In this document: in pieces, positions 1-12,600 of the stretch
Position numbering within the stretch: the stretch's first letter is position 1
Layout of the letters: the number at the start of each line of letters is the position of its first letter
NCBI GenBank assembly: GCA_021397835.1
Contig: JAJFZO010000049.1
Span: 191,001 to 255,000, forward strand
Direction: 5' to 3'
Origin: Moringa oleifera
Taxonomy: Eukaryota > Streptophyta > Magnoliopsida > Brassicales > Moringaceae
Length of the DNA: 64,000 nucleotides
Notes under the pieces: model-generated
Told to the model about the DNA's origin: nothing
Seen by the model: only the letters and a program-made list of their open reading frames with translations
Database searches by the model: none
Position numbers and translations under genes: made by a program

Positions 1-108
1 GTTCACATTAACCCCCTTATGTTGCCTGGAACTGAATTATGTTGTTTATCTCCTCTATTTCCTTATCTTGACTCAAACTCTAGTGTTTCCTTTTCACTCT
101 GTTTGCAG

Positions 109-2908
109 GCTTATTATATGAAATGCTCGGATCAACAAAAACAGGTGATTCAAAGGCTTGGAAGGTGTGTTTGGTGCAACTGTTGTTCGAGAGTCCATAG
201 TTCTCTGATGGCTTGGACATTATAACAATATATCTTTTTTCCCCCAACTGTAGATTAGTGTAGTGTTTCCACGCACAACCTGGGGGACTTTTTTTAACCT
301 ACATGACAGGAAGAATTTTCGCAATTGGGTGTGATGGAGACCAATTCTTTCTTTCTGTTATTAGTTAGTCCAATTTGTTTTCTTGCCCTCTTAGGCTTAT
401 GGTATGCAGCAGAGCATGTCTAATCTTTTTTCTTCTTTATATTTCACATCATTTGATTAGACGCAAGTAGGTTCTCTGGAAAATCATCTACATGATAATT
501 AGGATAACTGGCTGTCTGTCTGCCTTTCTCTCTCTCTCTCTCTCTCTATGCATTGGACTTTCTGCTGCATGCAATTTAACCTATTGACTGAAGGAATGAT
601 TTCTTGCATCCTAACATATCTTAGCTGTTCCTTCAGATTCTCTGTGTTAGGTTATTCCAGTCAACTTTTAACTGATTTTCACAGGTACTCATCATGGATA
701 AAGTTACTGTGAAAGTCATGTCTCACTCTTGTAAAATGGCAGATATCACAGACCAAGGAATTTCATGTAAGCATCCAGCCACATTAGCTTTGGCATTCTT
801 CACTTTTTTCTAAGGTCCAAAGAGAATTGTATTGGCCGAATGCACAAGAACGTTTGAATTTTTTTATCTTGATATTGACATTGAACAACTATCCTAAAGT
901 ATATTAACAACATAGCATGACTGCTGTATATTGGTTTTGAACGCTTACTAGAGATTCTGCTTTTGATGCAGTGGTAGAAGACCTTTTCAGAAGAAGGGAA
1001 CCATTACCCTCCATGGACGCTGTGTATTTTATCCAGCCATCAAAAGAAAAGTACACCTTTCCAATACCTCTTTTTGTTTTATTAATTTTCATTGTTTTTT
1101 TGTAAATCAGAAGCAGTCATTTCTGCCCTCCTCTTAATTTAGAGTTCTTTATCGGCCTAGTTCACTTCCAACTTTTTGACTTTGAGATGCGCGTATTGCC
1201 ACTTTTGGCCCAACTCTAGCTCCAACCAACATCATTTCAGGGTTTAAGCTTTTCTTTGATGTACTTTTAACTTAAGCCGAAAAGAGATGCAACAGGGCAA
1301 CTGGTTTGCACAGTAAGGTTGTTTGTGAGCACTGGGAATGAAAGGAATTCCTTTTTTTTTTTTTTTAATGACAGACAAGGCTAATCGTGTTTCCAAACTT
1401 TTAGTATCAATTTGGTATGGTCACATATTTTGTTGGAATAATGGCTGGCACTTGCCTTTGCAATTTGTAATTCACCAACTGAAGGATGATCAATGTGTCA
1501 CCTCATTCCTTTTGTCAAACTCTACATCATATCAGTCAAATAATTGATGTAATTTTGATACAGTAACATTAATTAGTCGCTAAATATTTTATGCACCCAT
1601 AATTCTGGATGGTTCAAAACCATATGCCCTGCTCTATTTTTCCTTTTGATTCTATATTTTGGTGTCATCATTATTCGTGTTGTTAATTTGAAAGTTTTGA
1701 TTGCATCTATATTTTCCTTGTGATTTACTTTGAATATCCTCTTTTCGTTGTATAATTATGATGTGGGTTAAGGTAGGTTGGGTGCACTTTAAGCCCATCT
1801 TTTCCTGACGTGCAGTGTTGTCATGTTTTTATCGGACATGTCTGGAAGGGAACCTCTATACAAAAAGTATGGGAATGATTCTACCTTCTTCTTAAGTTTT
1901 AAATTTTATTACTTTAATCTTTTGAAAGTTTCAAGGGTGCTATTCTTTTGATCAAAATTTTCAAATTTATTTTTCCATTTCCAGAGCATTTGTATTTTTC
2001 AGCTCACCTATCCCAAAAGAATTAGTGAATCACATCAAGTGCGACACAAGTGTGTTACCGCGTATCGGTGCATTGAGAGAGGTTGAGATTTTGATTTTGT
2101 TTTGCAGGAATTCTTAGTACATGTGATTGTCCGTGAATTCCTTAGAGATCTTTTGTCCATGATTTCTTTTGTTTTCTATGCAGATGAATTTGGAGTATTT
2201 TCCTATTGATAATCAGGTGTGTATCTCTTTTTTCGTATCCTTTACTGATAAACCTACTGATGTATGTATTGTTAATTTGGACTGTTATGCTCTAGTTTTT
2301 TCAGATTTGGATGCTGTGCTGTAATGTCTTCACCTTGAAATGCTTTATCTCTTGTAAAGGGTAAAGATGAATAGTCCAACATAAAATTCTAGGAGAATGG
2401 GGAGCTAATAATTCTTTTCTACTTTTGAACATGATTATTTTGTTACTATGAGAGATGCGCTGGGGGAGTTAGGGTCAGGATGAATAGTCCAACATAAAAT
2501 TTAAGTAGAATGGGGAGCTCATAATTCTTTTCTACCTTTGAACATGATTATTTTGCTACTATGAGAAATACACTTTAGGTTATATACAAATAGTGTCATA
2601 TCTCCAGTCACTTTCTTTTTATTTTTTTGTGTGACTAGTTAAAGGTATGTCAGAAAGCTTCTCAAGTAAGATTCTTTCAATCCAGGCTTTTATTACTGAT
2701 CATGAACACGCATTGGAGCAACTCTTTGGTGAAGCTGCAGAGAATTCTCGAAATTTTGATGCTTGTTTGAACACAATGGCAACTCGAATTGCTACGATTT
2801 TTGCTTCATTAAAGGTGTGAATTTGATATGGAAAGTCAGTATATGTAAAAGGAGGATCTGTTTCTTTTTAGCAAATTTATCATGCACACAAGCTGGAAGT
2901 CATCATAA

Positions 2909-2941
<33 letters not shown>

Positions 2942-5900
2942 CACTTCTATTGGTGAAACAAAATAAGCAGTTTAACAGATTCTTTTGCATATAATATTAG
3001 GAAAGAATGCTTGCATAACTTATTGGGCTAATTTGCTCATTCATGACCACAAAAAAAAAAAAAAAAAAAAAAAAGGCAGTTACTTGGAAGTGAATAATGC
3101 TTTCATTTATTTCACTTGGGCACAGCTTAAAATGTGTTAGCATTTCCTCAGGAGCTTCCCATTGTGCGATATCGTACTGCCAAGGAAACTGATGGGTCTA
3201 CAACATCCTCGCATGACTTAATTCCTTCAAAGCTTGCTGCTGCTGTTTGGAACTGTCTTTTGAATTATAAAGCCATTCCTAACTTTCCGCAGACTGAAAC
3301 ATGCCAGCTGCTTATCCTGGATAGATCAGTTGATCAGGTTCTTATAGTTCACTTGATGTGATGAGGTTTTCACAATGCTACATCAGTTTGATTTGTTCAA
3401 TGAAATGAACTTTTATGTTTAGATTGCCCCTATAATTCACGAATGGACATATGATGCAATGTGTCACGACTTACTGGATATGGATGGAAATAAATATGTG
3501 CTTGAGGTTGGTCCTTGTTTGTTTTTTAGGTTTTTTTATGTCCCTTTTTCTTTCTCTTTGCTATGTTCTTATCCAGATATAACATACGCTATATTAGGTT
3601 CCCAGCAAAACAGGTGGTGAACCTGAGAAAAAGGAGATCCTTCTAGAAGATCATGATCCCGTCTGGCTTGAGCTTCGCTATGCACATATAGCAGATGTAT
3701 GTTGCACTCCTGTATATATTCCTTTTAGTGGAAACAATAAGTAATGCTCTTTCTATTGTCATATCAGGCTAGTGAGAGATTGCATGACAAGATGACCAAC
3801 TTTGTGTCAAAGAACAAAGCTGCACAGATGCGCTCAAGGTTGGTGCTGGTGTCTATTTTGTCACCAAAACTGTTTTCTATTTGAGCTAGACTATGGCATT
3901 TTATGAAGTTTATGTTATCAATGGGCTAGCTTTCATATCAGTTTCCTCACTGTTGGTTTTCCACTTTCTTATAGAAATCTCGATGGTCAGTGTGTATGAT
4001 GCTTGACTTGTCATGTCTTTTTAATTTGTGGATTTAATAGGTGTATTTTGATCTAGTAACTACTTTTCTGTTGCCATTTTTTTTCCCTATTTGATTAATG
4101 TAGGGATGGTGGCGAATTATCCACACGGGACTTGCAGAAAATTGTTCAAGCTTTGCCACAGTATGGTGAACAAGTTGAAAAGCTCTCTATCCACGTAGAG
4201 GTTGGTTTATAAGTGATCTATTTCCTTTTAGCTGCCATAGTTACATATTCAAAATGCCAGCTTTTATGTAGCCCATTCCAAGCCTGTGAACAGTGGTTTG
4301 TCAAGTATTCAAATTATTCCTTCGGAGTTCATTGTACTTCATAGTGTTGGCCTGGTTTGTCATTAAAAAAAAAAAAAAGAAGAAGAAGAACCAATTCAAT
4401 GATTGCTCTTAAAACATTGAACTAGAATTGAATTTGAAATGAGATGATACCATCTTATACTCTTCTGTGTAAGGTACAAGCAAACGAATAGAGTTGTCAT
4501 TTTGAAACTTCATAAGACTTAAGGCAATAGTTAAAAGCAGTAAATTGGTTTAATTTTTGTTGATTATCACAGGTAGCCGGAAAAATTAACAAAATTATCA
4601 GAGACATGGGGCTTCGAGAACTTGGGCAACTGGAGCAGGATCTTGTTTTTGGAGATGCAGGAGCTAAGGATGTCATTAGCTATCTAAGGACTAATCAGGT
4701 CATGCACTGTGTCTATGGCTTAATATGACCAATGCATCTAACATGTAAAATATTCAATACCGTTCTTGACTCAGAAACTTATATTGTTCATGCAGGATGC
4801 AACTCCAGAAAACAAATTACGTCTATTGATGATTTATGCAACTGTCTATCCTGAGAAGTTTGAGGGTGACAAAGCTTCAAAGTTAATGCAGGTAGCTCCT
4901 GCATTCCAGTACAATACATTCACCAGGAAATTGTTGAGTATATAATTTATTTACAATAAATTGAAGAATCAAGCAGAAATATAATATTTGATAACAAAAT
5001 AATCTAGGGTAGTCACATAGCTATTCTAATGATGAGAAACTGCCTTTCTCTATAGCTGATAAGTGCCGGACACGACTCTAAATGCTATGAAATGTTAAGC
5101 CTTTATAATAAAGCCCGGCTTCTGAAGAACATTGTCCTTTCTGGTCCTCTATTGTCTTATTCAAGAACTTTTTCGACGGTTTCTTTGCTTCGGAAATTTT
5201 GGTAATAGCTTTTACGACCTGCAAAATAAGCAGCTCAAATAGATAGGAAATGGACGTCCTTCACCATGTATTTCTTGTGAGCCATAACTATGAGAAAGTT
5301 GGCGTTCACATAGAACATTGAGCTACTGCCTTTTCTTGTCCGTTTTATGCATAAAAAGTTTGTTGTTGGATTTTGCCTCAGAATGAGTAGTGGGTGCAGA
5401 ATATTGGTCTCACAAGTTGCTTCTTACCTATCAAGAACAAAAATATTTTTTGAGCACTATGAAACCTCTGCTTGCATCTCATTGCCTTTAAAAACCCTTG
5501 TATGGAAATTGTTTTGCACCATTTTTATCAAATAAATGATATTTTGTTTGAATATTGGTGCTACAAATGAGGTGAAGGAAGGCAACTCATGCTTAGGAGC
5601 CTTCTTTAATTCCTATCCCTTCTATCACTTTACTTCCATTAATATGAAGTAAATTCATTGGACTTACCTGACCCCGGAGATAACCTTCCAGCAATAGTCC
5701 TTTTGTTCATTTGATTAGTTCATAGCAAGTTGATTTTGTAAATGAGCCTTGCTTGGTTGCATGTCCTCAAGCAAGGGTAGAACATGTGGTAAATTTCAAA
5801 TTTTTTGTTGAAGAAAGTTAATTGTGCTATTTATTAAGAAACTAAAATTTTCTATTTACATTAATCAGTTAGCTAGATTATCACCTGAGGACTTGAAGGT

Positions 5901-7696
5901 TGTAAATAATATGCACTACCTTGGGGGATCATCAGAAAGCAAAAAGTCAGTGGGTGGCTTTTCACTGAAGTTTGATGCTCAGAAAGTAAGTAGCTTTTAG
6001 ATGCTTGGAGGTCAGCATAGGTCCTTCCATCTTCAAATTTGCGATATAAACTCTCCAACTAGTGATAAATTTTCTTTTGATAACAGAAAAAGCAGGCTAC
6101 TAGAAAAGATCGAACTGGTGAAGAAGAAACATGGCAACTCTTTCGATTTTATCCGATGATAGAGGTATGGAGGTCTTTAGCAAACAGAATCTATCAGAAG
6201 AGGTCATTTTGTCTTGGCAAAGCTATGGCACACCTCACTTTACCAGACACACATTAGTTCAGAAAATGCCTAAAAGGTATGTGCCAGTAGTCTTGCATAA
6301 ATTTAACATGATTTTTACTGCAGGAGCTCATTGAAAATCTTAGCAAAGGTGAATTGTCAAAGACTGAGTATTCATGTATGAATGAACCAAAACCAAATGA
6401 TGAAAATGGCAGCCAAAAGGGATCGGTGCGGGCGCATCCAGTTGCCGCTGCTACTCCCGAAAGAAAAGCTCCCGCTCATTCAATGAGATCAAGACGAACT
6501 GCAACTTGGGCGCGACCTCATCATTCTGATGATGGATATTCCAGGTCCTCATATAGTTCTTACTTGTTGCTTCATCCATAAAACGTGTCTGCCATATGTG
6601 GTATATTCTTGTTTATAATTGCTCAGATGTCATTTCGTAATATGGCCAACATGACAACTATTTCAAACTTCCAAATGTTGGATTATTATACACTTTTTTG
6701 CCATTCGTAGTGATTCAATTTTGAGGTCTGCATCTAATGATGTCAAGAAGATGGGACAGCGTATATTTGTATTCATAATCGGAGGGGCAACACGATCTGA
6801 GGTAACTGCTCATGGACTTCTTTTATCACTCAAGTTGAAATTGGACCTCAGTCTATGTTTTGTGCTGATGCCTTCTGATGTCTGTGATTTTAATTGGTGG
6901 CTTTTTTGCTACTGTCAGCTACGAGTTTGTCACAAGCTCACAGGCAAACTTAGGAGGGAAGTTGTCTTGGGCTCCACTGGTTTTGATGAGCCTCCGCAGT
7001 ATATTACGGTAATAAAGGCCTGCTTATCACTTCCCTGGTTTGATACTGCAGTTTAGCATTCAACATATTACTGGTTTATCACAATGGTAGTGACTTTCAC
7101 AAGACACTAACAGTAGTCTTTTAAACTGGCATATGGTACAGTGGTTAGAAGATGCTGGTTAACTGAATATGACTTTCAGAATTCTTCTATCTACTTTCTA
7201 ACTTGCCTTAGCTTCCAATATTTTTCAACAATTCTGATGTTTTGATAATGGTTTGGAATGTGAGCTTTATGATAAAAAATGATCTACTACCTAAACCATT
7301 CTGAGCTGGTTCCAGGTCCTAAATACGTCATTTGTACCATGCAAAGCAATGCCATAATTCATTATAACATTTTAAGAAGTTTTGTTGTATGATAAACACC
7401 TTGATGTCATATGTATGTATGTTCATATGCCAACATGAAAGCACGTTCATGTAAAACCACAAACGTAAAGGGTCCGTTGCTAAGCACTCAAAGAAGATTC
7501 ACTTGCTGGACATATATGAGTTCCTGAGTGCCAGGACTCACAACCAGCTGACCCTTTGATTTGCTTTCCCTAGAGACCCTTTCATTAAAGGTTAGGAATG
7601 TAATGAGTACCATGACTTTTTGCTTTGCTGTTACAGAAACTGAAGATGCTATCAGAGAAAGAACTATCAATAGCCCCAGAAACTAAATTTTGGTGA
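109..7696 (+). CDS. Sec1/Munc18 family protein, KEULE/SEC1-like (5' partial)
   Basis: SM protein that binds syntaxin-type SNAREs and promotes vesicle fusion; the plant homologue KEULE acts at the cell plate. Exons seen: 109-164, 685-766, 972-1050, 1816-1866, 1985-2081, 2184-2216, 2686-2814, 3152-3337, 3423-3506, 3598-3696, 3768-3838, 4104-4200, 4573-4698, 4796-4891, 5869-5985, 6087-6164, 6324-6544, 6711-6801, 6919-7008, 7637-7696. All have AG/GT borders and phases agree throughout (about 646 residues). Diagnostic strings are [34 protein letters not shown] and [19 protein letters not shown]. The first exon (about 25 residues) lies upstream, since the window opens in an intron. The last exon ends SIAPETKFW instead of the acidic SLDD-like tail of many plant SEC1 proteins, so KEULE and SEC1A/B cannot be told apart here. 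Confidence 0.95.
526..547. repeat. (CT)n microsatellite in SEC1-like intron
   Basis: About eleven CT units inside the intron between the first two visible exons of the Sec1-like gene. Simple sequence, probably length-polymorphic. Confidence 0.9.
2360..2576. repeat. Tandem duplication of about 113 bp in a SEC1-like intron
   Basis: Two adjacent near-identical copies, each starting near ATGAATAGTCCAACATAAAA (2367 and 2480) and running through TGAACATGATTATTTTG to ACTATGAGA. They differ by scattered substitutions, so the duplication is recent but not brand new. It lies in the intron after exon 2184-2216. Confidence 0.9.
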
Positions 7697-9628
7697 CTAG
7701 GAGTTGGTGAAATATATGCTTCTTCTCAATGTAATCAGGTCAGTCATCTCAGTTATATTTCACTGAGTTATATATTCTCCTTTTCTCACATTTGAGCATT
7801 AATCAATCTGACATTTGGGCATTGATCAATCTGAAGATGGCATCATGAAGTAGGACTTTTGTGTGTGTATAGCGATGGCCTGATGGTAACTATAATTGGA
7901 GATCAACTACATATTGTGCAAGCATCACTACAATTGCTTTGCTGCCTGGAGTTTGGTGCTGATGTTATAAACAAATGAAAATAGGGTAATGTGTTCCCAA
8001 TTTTTCAGGGGGTGGTAGGTAGCCCCATGGGAAATGAATCAACCCATTTTGTGGGATCAGCTTCAGATTGTTTGTCTGGAGTTTACATGTCCCTCCTCTT
8101 ACACCTGTTCCAAATATAAGCATAGAAGCCTTTGAGCTTCTTTGTTTCTTCTTTCTTCTGTAGACTGCTATATGGAGTTAAAATTATTCACAACTTCATC
8201 TATTGCAATTTGACATGGCAAAATCATATGGCAGGAAAGACCTGAATTGGTTTTTCAGATGCAGATTGCGTTTTAAACAGCAAAGTAAAATGGTAAGGAT
8301 AAAAAAGAACTACTGGATTACTAGCCATGGCCTCTCTTTCATACATATGGCAGGAAGTAAGCCCAAAACCTTGCATTACAAGGACATACACTCAATACTT
8401 CAGGTACTTCTCACATCTGAGTAAACCAAAGTTAATTATCAACAACAGCTTCAATGGCCGATGGAAAGGGGAAAACTTCTTCCCGAGTTTAGCCACGTCA
8501 TTCATGCTTGATTGACCGAAAATGCTGTACAAACATAGAACTGCTGAACCTGCTTTGAAACACACACCTCCATAGTTTCTGGTTCTTGCAAGCAGAGACT
8601 CAGAGAGAAACATGAAGTGGTGGAAATGGACTGCCCTCAGCTAGTAGCTTCTATTATGGTGCCACCCATGGTAACAAAAGTTCAAAACACAAACTGAAAC
8701 TTGGGAACGCCAAAAGTTTCTTGCAGTTATAAAGATTAAATTCAAGCCCAGAAGTGAAAATATGTTGCTTTTGGCCATTAATTTTATTGAGTATATTGTT
8801 AAACCAAGCCTATCAGTAAGCATTCAGAAAATAATCTAATCTCCAGACTGTTATAGCTTTAATTGAGCCGGAGACTTGCTGAGCTTATGGAAACAGAGAT
8901 TTTCTCATTTAGTAAATGACTTTTCACCTAACCATAAATTCTAGTGACATGTTCAACTTCCAACATTTTAACATTCCTAACTTCATTTAAAGACTTGCTT
9001 TCTATCTCAAATATCATCACTTCCATTAAAAACACATTTAAGCGAACAATATAATATATATTAATTTTTAAATTATAAAAAAATTTAGTTTTAATTTTTT
9101 AACAAATTCTTTCTCAAATAATTTCAAATGCATTTTGATATATTAATTTAGATCAAATTAATTTCATTAAAAAATTAGATAAATTTATTAAAAAAATTAT
9201 CAATTTAAAATTATTTAAATTAAAAATTTTAATAGAAATACAATGTAATAATTAATAACTTTTAAAAATATTTTAATAATAAAAACATCATTAATTTTTT
9301 ATAAATTTTTTAAATTAAGATTTAACATAAATAAAATCAATAGATTGTTTAGATATCTTTTAAAAATTAAAATTTAATAAAAATGATAAATTTAGGTTTT
9401 TAAGAAGATTTTATATATTTTGCAATTATTAAGTAATAAAAAGATTTCTTTCTAATTCTTATTTACCATTTGCTCTCCTGTATGCTCACCTATCCAAGTC
9501 GTAATACCACTGCCGACTGACTCCCTATAAACTCCCCGCCATTTCCTGTATATCATTATCGTCATCGTCGACTGTCTTTGTAACAGATAAAGCGCTTAAT
9601 TTTCTTCGGCTTACTGACAAACCTTGAA
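7697..9628. other. Intergenic region between SEC1-like gene and TBL2-like gene
   Basis: The first few hundred bases are presumably the 3' untranslated region of the upstream gene. Short open frames at 8203-8613 have no family resemblance, no splice-supported continuation and no codon bias. From about 9030 to 9440 the DNA becomes very AT-rich and resembles repeat sequence elsewhere in the window. 9480-9628 is more GC-rich and should hold the TBL2-like promoter and 5' leader. Confidence 0.7.
9030..9440. repeat. AT-rich dispersed repeat
   Basis: The right half, around 9330-9410, reads like 22080-22170: AATAAAAT.AATA, then TTTAGATAT.TTTTAAAA, then AAAAATG.TAAA. That second stretch lies inside the MITE-like element at 21169-22235. 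The shared block suggests the same dispersed family, but I cannot fix the ends here. Confidence 0.5.
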
Positions 9629-12600
9629 ATGGATTCAGTTCTTCCGGTTGTAGTTCTCTCGGTGCTCGTCGGAGCCCTCATCGCTGTCGTTTTCTTGAAG
9701 AGCTACTTAGGCAAGCGAAGATCTGAGGTTCAGTCCATCGCCCAAGCAGAGCTCCAGCCAGATAACAAGAAGCAATCGAAGCCTCCTCAGCCTATCTCCA
9801 AGAAAAAAACTCACTTGAAGCCTCAGTCTCATGCCTCTGATAAGGTACTTGATCTCAACCATTTCTTTGGTTCCAAAGGAAAAAAAAAAAAGTTATGAAA
9901 AGAAGAAAGGTTTCTGGAATCTTGTTTTTCACTTTTCAGCGAAATCTTAAAGCATTGAATTGTATATACTTGATTATTTTTAAATAATGAAGACTTCAGG
10001 GCTTCGAGCTCTGCCTAATTGTCCCCGATTACACTATTTCCTTTTTTTTTCCTCAGATTTTATGTTTTCTCTATATCAATTGGTTTTCAAAAGGAAGGTT
10101 GTTGGGTTCATGCATGATTGAAGATTTGAAAATGTTCTCTTTGTATTTCTGATAATTTTGGTGGTGAAATATAAGGATCAAAGTAAGCGGCATCACCCTT
10201 TGGATTTGAATACTTTGAAAGGCCATGGGGATTCTGTCACAGGATTGTGTTTCTCTTCTGATGGAATGAGTTTGGCTACTGGTAATTGAATTGTCTTTTC
10301 CTCTCTCTCTCTCTCTCTCTCTCTTCACTTCGAATAAAACGCACCGATTTGCTTCTTTCTTCAGCTGAAATTTTCAACTTTAGATTAGCTATCAAACTTT
10401 CAACCAACATGTTGGAATGTAGTTGATGATTGTGCTGTGTACTTAAGACAGCTAGACTTGTTGTTGCTTTGGTATGTTAAGGAACTTGTGTTGGAACAAA
10501 ATTATTGAGCGAAGGTAAATATGCAATAACCATAGGCCCCATTTGGAAGTTGCCAGATGGAATTCAGTTCCCTTTCGTCGGTATGCTATGCCTAATTCCA
10601 ATATTAAGTGGGTCTTACATGGATCGTTAGGCCCAGATCTGACAGTGCCTTGTTTCTACTTTGATGATTTCATATATCATAAAAAATGAGTCACTTCTTC
10701 CCTACCTAATCATGATTTTTTGTTTGATGTTGTACAAACAGCTTGTGCTGATGGAGTAGTCAGGGTGTTTAAACTGGAAGATGCTTCAAGCAAAAGTTTT
10801 AAGTATGAAGCTGTAGTTGTCTGTTTTCTTGATTAACTGCCCTGTTATTGTTGCACGTGGATTCTCCTGGCCTATCAATCTCATATCTTCCGATGTTTTT
10901 GCAGGTTTCTTAGAATAAATCTGCCTGCTGGAGGTCACCCGACAGCCATTGCGTTTTCTGATGATGCCTCTTCCATTGTTGTAGCTTCTCACACTCTATC
11001 TGGTTGTTCTCTGTATATGTATGGAGAAGAAAAATCAAAAACTACTAATGAAACTAAGCAGCAACAAAAGCTTCCACTTCCAGAAATCAAATGGGAACAT
11101 CACAAAGTCCATGGGAAGAAAGCAGTCTTGACCCTGTTTGGAGCTACTGCAAGTTATGGCTCTGCAGATGGGAGTGCAATAATTGCCTCTTGTTCCGAAG
11201 GTATTCACTTCTTGTTTGTCCAGCACCAGATCTTATGTCCCATGTGTATCATTTAATACATTTAAATTAAACGGAGTTAGTATACTTGTATCTCAGGGAA
11301 TTAATATAAATAATGTAGTAATATCCATGTTCTAAGCATTATCCTTACATCTAATAATGTTCGTTAACTTGAAGAGAGAATTTTGTTTCAATTCTTATAA
11401 ATTTCATGATAGCAAGGAATTTGAGGGGGGAAAAAATAGTCTGAGTAAGGTCTTAATGGTTTGGCTACTAAGTGAGAAATTGGGAGCAGTATGACTTAAA
11501 ATTATCATAGGACTCAGGAGGGAAGTTCTTTATGCATGGTGAAAGATAGCTAGATGGCAGCAAAATATCATTTACTGCTACTGAGATGGTCTCTTTTCAT
11601 TGGATTCTTTTGACATTGCAAAATACTGGTGCCATTTGAAGTCTCTTAAATCTCAAGCAAAGTGGGACACCAAGGTTTAATGGGTTTATCTTTCGGTTGT
11701 GTCCATAGTAAAGGAAGACCCCGACATCTTGCTATGAAAATTACTCCAGGACCAATGAAATTTATTGCCATTGTTCTATTTGAAGACATCCCATTGTTCT
11801 CTATTTTACCTTCATTAGGTCATCACCATCAGAAATCATAGTTTATCTTTTTCTTTCTCAGTGTCATTCATCTCTTAAATTTTGTGAATTAATGCCTGTT
11901 TTTGCGTGATACTTTTTATTATTTTCTAGGGACTGATATCATACTTTGGCATGGGAAAACTGGGAAGATTTTAGGAAATGTTGACACCAATCAATTGAAA
12001 AACAACATGGCTGCTATATCACCAAATGGACGTTTTGTTGCTGCTGCAGCTTTTACTGCAGATGTGAAGGTGACGTCTTACACAATCACTGGAATCACTA
12101 GTTATTAATGAATTAACTCCAAGAAAGAAAAATATCACGAAAGTCATCAAACTACCTCCTCTCTAACGTGCCTTATGTTCACTTTTGGAAGAATGATGCA
12201 GTGATTTATGACCCAATCTTTTATATGGATATATATTTTAGATGTGCTAATTTTCCTATCTTATAGTCTGGTGCACATCAAAAGAAAGGAGCAAACATGT
12301 TCAGAGTGGTTATCCAATTTCTAATAGGTGCAATGTTTTGGGCATCATGGGCAATTTCCTTCTATATCCTTATGTTAACAAACTCGGTCAAAGTCTTCTG
12401 TTGCATTTGAAAATTATGTTCGTCCAGTGGTTTTCTATCTTTCCTTGTATTATCTACTACCTTCCTTGCAGCTTTGAACAAGGCAAGAGTCTTTTAGGTT
12501 ATGCTTGGATTTATTATGTAGGATGTGGGACTAAAAGGTGGCTATTTTCCTGCTTGTGATTAATCAGGTGTGGGAGATTGTCTATTCGAAGGATGGTTCT

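Noticed and set aside
8203..8613. Overlapping short frames on both strands
   Set aside because: All under 75 codons, mutually overlapping, with no homology; probably 3' flank of the SEC1-like gene.
12338..12559. 73-codon frame in a TBL2-like intron
   Set aside because: It runs up to the exon at 12568 but has no WD40 character, and the donor and acceptor on either side are good.
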